64,000 nt of DNA from Pseudomonadota bacterium. Lineage in GTDB: Bacteria; Pseudomonadota; Gammaproteobacteria; Burkholderiales; Gallionellaceae. Below the pieces are notes generated by a model that was given only the letters and a program-made list of their open reading frames with translations, was not told where the DNA came from and did no database searches. Where the stretch lies: NCBI GenBank assembly GCA_021848465.1, contig JAJZUP010000002.1, positions 248,001-312,000 on the forward strand, written 5' to 3'. A program made the translations under genes and the position numbers. How positions within the stretch are numbered: position 1 is the first letter of the stretch; each line of letters opens with the position of its first letter. Shown in pieces: positions 58,197-64,000 of the stretch.

Positions 58197-58894
58197 GGCC
58201 GCAATATCCGAATTTACCCAAGGTGGAGTTGATCGCGCGGGCGCTCGGAGGGTTACGTGAGCAATTGGTGTTTGTGGGCGGCTGTGCGGTGGATTTGTTG
58301 CTGACCGATGCGGCTGCCGCCCCTTCGCGGGTGACTTACGATGTAGATCTGGTGGCGCAGGTTACTGCATTGCCTGACTATCACAAGCTGGAGGAAGCGT
58401 TTGTCGAGCTGGGTTTCAAGCGCGATGTGTCGAAAGCTGCACCGATCTGCCGCTGGCGCTTCGGCAATCTGGAGGTGGACTTGATGCCCACGGATACCCG
58501 AATTCTGGGTTTTTCCAACCGCTGGTATCCGCTGGCGATGGAGTCGGCGCAAGTTATTACGCTGCCGAGCGGAACAACGATACGCCTGATCGCCGCCCCG
58601 GTGTTTGTGGCGACCAAGCTGGAGGCGTTTGCGGATCGCGGTCAAGCCGATTTTCTGGGCAGCCACGATCTGGAAGATATTGTGAATGTGCTGGATGGCA
58701 GGCCGGAGATCGTTGAGGAAATCACCGCAAGCCCGGTTGAATTGCAGCGCTATCTGGCGGACCGGTGCGAGGCACTGCGGGCAAATCCAAAATTCATGGA
58801 TGCCGTCCATGGAATGATTTTCCCGGATGAATCACATGCCGAGCGTGTACGGTCATTGACTGAAAAGCTACGGCAGATTGCACAGGCCGCATAA
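58193..58894 (+). CDS. Nucleotidyltransferase-fold protein (AbiEii/MenT-like)
   Basis: LVFVGGCAVDLLLTD...VTYDVDLVAQV (GG-N-DxD), LPSGTTIRLIAAPVFVATKLEAFADRG; ATGA overlap with wHTH gene. Confidence 0.78.
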   Translation: MRPQYPNLPKVELIARALGGLREQLVFVGGCAVDLLLTDAAAAPSRVTYDVDLVAQVTALPDYHKLEEAFVELGFKRDVSKAAPICRWRFGNLEVDLMPTDTRILGFSNRWYPLAMESAQVITLPSGTTIRLIAAPVFVATKLEAFADRGQADFLGSHDLEDIVNVLDGRPEIVEEITASPVELQRYLADRCEALRANPKFMDAVHGMIFPDESHAERVRSLTEKLRQIAQAA

Positions 58895-58908
58895 TTCTTA
58901 AATCTCCC

Positions 58909-59298
58909 TTACGCCCCCTGCGGCACATAAAACTTCACCGTCTTGCGCGATTTGGCATGGCGCTTGTGCGTGACCACGCCCTTGATGATCTGTAGCCCGG
59001 CGATGGCGGTGGCGGGATAAGCGGGGTTGAGCGCGTGCAGTTGCCAGCCGCCTTGTTCGTCGCGCTGTAGTTGGCGAAAGATGAAGTCTTCCTTTGCCAC
59101 TTCGGCGATGACGTAATCGCCGGGCGCAGCGGGGCGGCCCATTTCGATGACGAGGATTTCGCCTTCGGCAAATTCGGGTTGCATGCTGTCGCCCAACACC
59201 ATGAGGGCGACGAGTTCCTTGCCGGAGCAGTTGCTGCCCGCCTCCTCTGCGGCAGGGGCTGAGACGACGGGGATGGAAAGGGGTTTGCGCGTTTGCAT
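58909..59298 (-). CDS. S24 / LexA-like signal peptidase-fold protein
   Basis: LMVLGDSMQPEFAEGEILVIEMGRPAAPGDYVIAEV; no clear HTH; start trimmed. Confidence 0.82.
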   Translation of the reverse strand: MQTRKPLSIPVVSAPAAEEAGSNCSGKELVALMVLGDSMQPEFAEGEILVIEMGRPAAPGDYVIAEVAKEDFIFRQLQRDEQGGWQLHALNPAYPATAIAGLQIIKGVVTHKRHAKSRKTVKFYVPQGA

Positions 59299-59456
59299 GG
59301 TTCTGGCTTCCGGGTTGAAGCGCGGATGATAACGGCATTTCCGCAGGCGATGCACCCACTCATGGCAGGGGCTTGCGCCACTCCCCCGAACGGGGCATAG
59401 CAGCTCATCCGGCCTTCCGGTAGAGTCGCGCCCTGCTTTCATACCGGTAGGCTGCC

Positions 59457-59732
59457 ATGGACACTGAAGAACTGAGCAAGGAACAACGCATCCTGCGCCT
59501 GATGCGCAAGACGCTGGGCAATGTGGTGCGCGATGTCACGCCGCTGGGCGGCCGCCCCAACCCGCTGACCGGCGACACGATCCAGGACATCAAGGATTGC
59601 TTCGCGCTGATTTCCGAACGCGAGCGGGAATTGGCCGAACAGCTCAATTTCGATTCGTCGCGCCCGTATTTCCGCGATGGCGCGCAGCCCAGCGCACAGG
59701 TGCTCAGCTTCGTGAAGCCGGGCAAGGAGTAA
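59457..59732 (+). CDS. Conserved small protein of unknown function
   Basis: Acidic 91-aa ORF MDTEELSKEQRILRLMRKTLGNVVRDVTPLGGRPNPLTGDTIQDIKDCFALISERERELAEQ. Confidence 0.65.
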   Translation: MDTEELSKEQRILRLMRKTLGNVVRDVTPLGGRPNPLTGDTIQDIKDCFALISERERELAEQLNFDSSRPYFRDGAQPSAQVLSFVKPGKE

Positions 59733-59737
59733 TTCGG

Positions 59738-59847
59738 TCATGCCGGTGCCAGCCGGTATCCAGCGGTTTTATTATTAACTCCATCAAGGTTTGTCCTGCT
59801 GCGCAGGGCTGTTGCAATTGACTGGATACCGGCCTGCGCCGGTATGA
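59738..59847. repeat. REPIN-like inverted pair of REP sequences
   Basis: Arms TCATGCCGGTGCCAGCCGGTATCCAG (59738-59763) and CTGGATACCGGCCTGCGCCGGTATGA (59822-59847), 22/26 complementary. Confidence 0.75.
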
Positions 59848-59873
59848 CGATATACGAGGATTACAGGATAGCC

Positions 59874-60554
59874 ATGAGCAAGAATTTTGTAGAAATCAAA
59901 AGCGCCGCGCAGGAAGGCGGCCCCGCCGAACTCGCACAGGAACTGGCCGCCAAGTTGCAGGCCTTGCAGGCGCTGGACGACAGCGAGACGTTGGCGCGGG
60001 TGCGCTTGCAACTGGACGCTGCCGAACTGCTGACGCGGCTGGAACGCAAGAGCGATGCCTGGACACTGGCGCGCAATGCCTTCGATTCGGCGCTGGCGCA
60101 GGAAGCCTGGGCGGACGCGGTGGAAGCATGCGATGTGCTGTTCCAGTGCGGGCAGCCGGAATCCATCGCCGCGCTCGGCATGGGCGTGTGGCTGTCGGTA
60201 AGTTTCCCGGTGAACCCGGAGCTGACGCTGGCGATGCTGGCGCACATCGTGGAAGAAACGCCGCACCATGCCGACGGTGCAGCGCTGGCCGCCGTGGCCG
60301 CGCGCTATGTGATCGACCTGCGCGCCAATGACGAACAACACGAAAGCCTCGCCTTCTTCGCCAACAATCTGATCGCCCAAGTTGCGGAGCGTCACGGCCA
60401 GGTGCGCGACCAGGCCGCGCTCGACGCCTGGATGGACCGGCTGGAGCTGCGCGACCCGCAAGATTTCCTGCCGCGCCTGGGCCAGGTGGTGAATATCCTG
60501 GTCGGCAACGCCTGGTGGTTCGACCGCGACGAGCTGCGCAACAAGTTCGACTGA
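59874..60554 (+). CDS. Conserved uncharacterised helical protein
   Basis: MSKNFVEIKSAAQEGGPAELAQELAAKLQALQALDD...; start trimmed. Confidence 0.7.
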   Translation: MSKNFVEIKSAAQEGGPAELAQELAAKLQALQALDDSETLARVRLQLDAAELLTRLERKSDAWTLARNAFDSALAQEAWADAVEACDVLFQCGQPESIAALGMGVWLSVSFPVNPELTLAMLAHIVEETPHHADGAALAAVAARYVIDLRANDEQHESLAFFANNLIAQVAERHGQVRDQAALDAWMDRLELRDPQDFLPRLGQVVNILVGNAWWFDRDELRNKFD

Positions 60555-60642
60555 GGCGCAACAGCGGCGCCCCCGTTGATCTCGACATAGGGAAGCGCTG
60601 CGGCTATCCTCATGACAAACTCAACCGCCATGGAGTTCTGTC

Positions 60643-60912
60643 ATGCCTACCATCAGCATGTTTTTCGGCATCCTCATCCGCATGTACTTCTTCGATGATA
60701 AGCAGCACCATGCGCCGCACATTCATGCCGAGTGCCAAGGGGAACAGGCTGTTTATCTGATCGAAACCGGTGAGCGCATTTCGGGTAATATGCCCGCCAC
60801 CAAAGAAAAATTGATCCAGGCATGGATGGTCATTCACAAGGATGAACTTTTTGCCGACTGGGAATTGGCTGTTAAAGGTGAGGAGCCGTTCCGAATCGAG
60901 CCGTTACGTTAG
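60643..60912 (+). CDS. DUF4160 protein (putative toxin-like)
   Basis: MPTISMFFGILIRMYFFDDKQHHAPHIHAECQGEQAVYLIETGERISGNMP. Confidence 0.9.
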   Translation: MPTISMFFGILIRMYFFDDKQHHAPHIHAECQGEQAVYLIETGERISGNMPATKEKLIQAWMVIHKDELFADWELAVKGEEPFRIEPLR

Positions 60913-60914
60913 AG

Positions 60915-61175
60915 ATGCTTATGAATCCGCATGTCGCCATTGTCAAACCGCTGGAAAATTTTGAATTACTGCTGACCTTCACATCCGGTGAGCAGCGAAT
61001 TTTTGATGCGAAGCCTTATCTCGATAAAGGCGTGTTCAAACGTCTGCGCGAGAAAAATTGTTTTATGGGAGCGCGCGTCGTTTCCGGTTCCGTGGAATGG
61101 CCCGGCGAAATCGACCTCAGCTACGACACCCTGTATCTGGAAAGCCAGCCCTTTAGTTCACAAATCGCCGCTTGA
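60915..61175 (+). CDS. DUF2442 protein
   Basis: LENFELLLTFTSGEQRIFDAKPYLDKGVFKRLREKNCF...EWPGEIDLSYDTLYLES. Confidence 0.9.
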   Translation: MLMNPHVAIVKPLENFELLLTFTSGEQRIFDAKPYLDKGVFKRLREKNCFMGARVVSGSVEWPGEIDLSYDTLYLESQPFSSQIAA

Positions 61176-61209
61176 TCCAGACAAGTCCGGATGAACACAT
61201 CCGGGCCAC

Positions 61210-62283
61210 TTGTCGCTCCACTCTATGCGCCTTTCCGACCTCCAGCTTCGCCTGCAAGACCTCGACTGCAAGCCCTGCCATATCGAGCGCCTGCTGCGCG
61301 GCTGGGTGCAGCGCCGCTCCTATGACCGCAAGAGCAGCCCGGCGGCCACTTTTTTTCCTGCTGCATTGCGCGCCGCCCTGCCCGCCATCGAGGCTGAGCT
61401 GCAAGGGCTGGCGCGGCTGAAAAGCGCGCACCCCGACACACTCACCCTCTCGCCGAGAGAGCAGGAACTGCGCCGCGACTCGGAAGTGGCGCGGCTGCTG
61501 GTGGAGCTGCACGACGGGCAGTTGACGGAAAGCGTGCTGCTGCCGCGCGGCGGCTTGTGCATTTCCACGCAAGTGGGCTGCGCGGTGGGTTGTGTGTTTT
61601 GCATGAGCGGCCGCGCCGGCCTGGTGCGCCAGCTCGACAGCGCCGAGATCGTGGCCCAGGTGGTGCTAGCGCGCAGCCTGCGCGCGGTGAGCAAAGTGGT
61701 ATTCATGGGCATGGGCGAGCCGGCACACAATCTCGACAACGTGCTGGAAGCCATCGAGGTGCTGGGGATGCTGGGCAACATCGCGCACAAGAACCTGGTG
61801 CTTTCGACAGTGGGCGACCTGCGCGTGTTCGAGCGACTGCCGCAGCAAATAGTCAAACCCGCCCTCGCCCTCTCACTGCACAGCACCGACGATGCGCTGC
61901 GTGCGCAGTTGCTGCCGAAAGCGCCGCGCATCCCGGTGGCCGAGCTGGTGGCGCAGTGCGAGGCGTATGCGCGCGCCACGCACTACCCGACGCAATACCA
62001 ATGGACGCTGATCGAAGGCGTGAACGACAGCGATGCCGAGCTGGAGCGCCTGATCGCATTGCTGACCGGCAAATACGCGATCATGAATTTCATCCCGTTC
62101 AACGCGGTGGACGGCCTGCCCTACCGCCGCCCCGCGCCCGAGCGCCTGGCGCGCATCGTGGGCATGCTGAAGCAGCACGGCATCGTCACCCAGTTGCGCG
62201 ACTCCGCCGGGCAGGAGGTGGAAGGCGCGTGCGGCCAGTTGCGCGCGCGGGCCGTGCAGGCCAGGGATCGCACAAGCAGCTGA
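61210..62283 (+). CDS. RlmN-like radical SAM rRNA/tRNA methyltransferase
   Basis: CISTQVGCAVGCVFCMSGRAGLVRQLDSAEIVAQVV, KVVFMGMGEPAHNLDNV, LSTVGDL, ALSLHSTDDALRAQLLP, GACGQLRAR. Confidence 0.93.
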   Translation: MSLHSMRLSDLQLRLQDLDCKPCHIERLLRGWVQRRSYDRKSSPAATFFPAALRAALPAIEAELQGLARLKSAHPDTLTLSPREQELRRDSEVARLLVELHDGQLTESVLLPRGGLCISTQVGCAVGCVFCMSGRAGLVRQLDSAEIVAQVVLARSLRAVSKVVFMGMGEPAHNLDNVLEAIEVLGMLGNIAHKNLVLSTVGDLRVFERLPQQIVKPALALSLHSTDDALRAQLLPKAPRIPVAELVAQCEAYARATHYPTQYQWTLIEGVNDSDAELERLIALLTGKYAIMNFIPFNAVDGLPYRRPAPERLARIVGMLKQHGIVTQLRDSAGQEVEGACGQLRARAVQARDRTSS

Positions 62284-62444
62284 AATCCGCGCATCACAGG
62301 CAGTCCGCGGCACCCCACTCCCTCCAACTTAACGCGCCCTTTGCGCGTGCCGTCACGGCAATTTCCGTTTTGTAAGCAATTGACCTAGAATGCTTTGCAG
62401 CATGTAGCCTCATCCAACCACCCTCGCTCAGGAAGGATACGACC

Positions 62445-63281
62445 ATGACGAAAGCCTGCCATGCATTGCTGTTTACCCTCTTCAGTTTGTTTATCGCTCC
62501 CGCTTGCCTTGCCGCACAAAAAGACGCAGCCAACTGCAAGGATCATCCGCTGCTCTCCCGGCTTCCCGACTACTGGATCGAATCATGTACGCTGAAGCAG
62601 TTCGATGCCTACGGCTTCATGGTCGGCAAAGGTAAACCGCTGCAGGTGGAGGGCCTGTTCACGAACATCCGTTACCAGCCTCCCGCCGGGCTGACGCCCA
62701 AGCCAAGCACGCTGCAGGTGCTGCGCAATGTCGAAAACGCCGTGAAGCAGGTGGGCGGCACTCTCGTGGCAAGCGACTCCAGCAAGGAGACGCTGAAGCT
62801 CAGCAAGGACAACAAGGAGTTGTGGATCGAAGTCTGGGCTGACTATACCGGCAAGTACATCCTGACCATCGTGGAGAAGGCCGCAATGGCGCAAGAGCTG
62901 GTGGCAAACGCCGACGCCTTTGCCAACGGCCTCAAGGCGACCGGCCACATTGCGCTGGAGGGCATTTATTTCGACACCGCAAAGACCGAGCTCAAGCCCG
63001 AGTCGGACCAGGCCATTGCCGAGGTGGCGAAGCTGTTGAAAAACGATGCCGGGCTGAAGCTGTATGTGGTCGGCCATACCGACAACACCGGCGCGCTGGA
63101 CGGCAACATGAAGCTTTCCGAAGGCCGCGCCCAGTCGGTCGTGCAGGCGCTGGTCAAAACGCACGGCATTGCCGCGACGCGCCTCAAGGCCTATGGCTCC
63201 GGCCCGTATGCGCCGGTCGCCTCGAACGATAGCGAAGAAGGACGTGCAAAAAACCGCCGCGTCGAACTGGTGAAGCAATAA
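62445..63281 (+). CDS. OmpA family protein
   Basis: ALEGIYFDTAKTELKPESDQAIAEVAKLLKNDAGLKLYVVGHTDNTGALDGNMKLSEGRAQSVVQAL...RAKNRRVEL. Confidence 0.95.
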   Translation: MTKACHALLFTLFSLFIAPACLAAQKDAANCKDHPLLSRLPDYWIESCTLKQFDAYGFMVGKGKPLQVEGLFTNIRYQPPAGLTPKPSTLQVLRNVENAVKQVGGTLVASDSSKETLKLSKDNKELWIEVWADYTGKYILTIVEKAAMAQELVANADAFANGLKATGHIALEGIYFDTAKTELKPESDQAIAEVAKLLKNDAGLKLYVVGHTDNTGALDGNMKLSEGRAQSVVQALVKTHGIAATRLKAYGSGPYAPVASNDSEEGRAKNRRVELVKQ

Positions 63282-63295
63282 CAATCGGAGGCACC

Positions 63296-64000
63296 ATGGC
63301 CCGCATAACTTCCCTGCTGTTTTGTTTGCTCACCGGTACCGCGCTCCAGGCGCAGGCGGCCGATCGCCTGCCGGTTTTTGCCGGCAGGATGCACGTGTAT
63401 GTGCTGGTTGAGGTCGACGGCACCGTCAAGACCTGGGGCAGCCCAAGTGACGGCGAAGGCCCCTACCTGGGCGATGGCACCGACGGCAACGTCGCCGCGC
63501 GCGATGAGCCGACGCCCATTCCCGGCGTGCATGACATCGTGGATGCGGCGGTCGGCACCCAGCATGTGCTTCTGCTGGCGCGCGACGGCACGGTTTACGC
63601 ATGGGGACGCAACAACATGTGCGAAGTTGGCACCGGCAATGACAACGGCATCAAATCGCCGGTGGCCGTGGCCGGCGTGAGCGGCGTCAAACAGGTTGCC
63701 GCCTCAGAGGGAATTTCCGGCGCGGTGCTCAATGATGGCACCGTGTGGATGTGGGGCAATGCGCAAACCGGGCTGCTGGCAAACGGCGCCATCGGGTGGA
63801 AAACGGAATGCGCCTCACACCCGGTAAAGGTTGCCGGGTTGTTCGGTGTAAAGAAGATCGCCACGGATGGCTCGAACGCCATCGCGCTCAAGGAAGACGG
63901 CACGGTGTGGGGTTGGGGCATTAACAAAGGGGCACTCGGCGACGGCAGCACCGAGCCGCGCACACAACCGGTACAAATGCAGGGCATCAGCAATGCAGTG
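63296..64000 (+). CDS. RCC1-repeat secreted protein, truncated by right edge
   Basis: Signal peptide; repeated VLLLARDGTVYAWGRNNMCEVGTG, AVLNDGTVWMWGN, AIALKEDGTVWGWGINKGALGDGS. Confidence 0.9.
   Translation, partial: MARITSLLFCLLTGTALQAQAADRLPVFAGRMHVYVLVEVDGTVKTWGSPSDGEGPYLGDGTDGNVAARDEPTPIPGVHDIVDAAVGTQHVLLLARDGTVYAWGRNNMCEVGTGNDNGIKSPVAVAGVSGVKQVAASEGISGAVLNDGTVWMWGNAQTGLLANGAIGWKTECASHPVKVAGLFGVKKIATDGSNAIALKEDGTVWGWGINKGALGDGSTEPRTQPVQMQGISNAV

Overview
The 64 kb window is a dense bacterial chromosome segment with high-GC core genes. From gene content it looks betaproteobacterial, possibly Gallionellaceae or Nitrosomonadales; that placement is inference. Core content, left to right: (1) a minus-strand signalling operon with a CHASE2-Ser/Thr kinase, PP2C phosphatase, FHA protein, CHASE2-adenylate cyclase and, at the left edge, the start of an MBL-fold/cyclic-nucleotide-phosphodiesterase-like gene absent from the ORF track; (2) sucCD, rfbBACD, tRNA-Thr and mdh; (3) an NMT1-like/GAF/PAS/GGDEF sensor; (4) a long beta-oxidation cluster (fadE, SDR, fadD, thioesterase, FadL-like, fadB ... 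fadA) interrupted by an AT-rich Ser/Thr kinase and hicAB, and followed by tandem chalcone-isomerase-like proteins and an ATP-grasp protein; (5) a stressosome-like RsbS/RsbR/RsbT-X module coupled to a GGDEF protein; (6) queG, tsaE and amiC; (7) a putative JDVT-CTERM-type sorting cassette (S8 protease with a Thr/Pro-Ala repeat and Gly-rich Cys-TM-Arg tail, an overlapping CPBP glutamic protease, and a standalone I9-like secreted protein); (8) cysM with half-size YeeE/YedE transporters; (9) MATE and a hybrid histidine kinase; (10) an accessory/defence island at about 52.3-58.9 kb with HigBA, a duplicated and deleted methyltransferase 3' end, a putative ABC-three-component (ABC-3C) system with an alpha/beta-hydrolase effector, a NERD-domain remnant and a wHTH/nucleotidyltransferase pair; (11) a DUF4160/DUF2442 pair, an RlmN-like gene, an OmpA-family gene and a partial RCC1 gene at the right edge. 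The strongest candidates for a poorly described system are the hydrolase-armed ABC-3C locus and the self-contained CTERM protease/inhibitor cassette. All family calls come from reading motifs; no database search was run.
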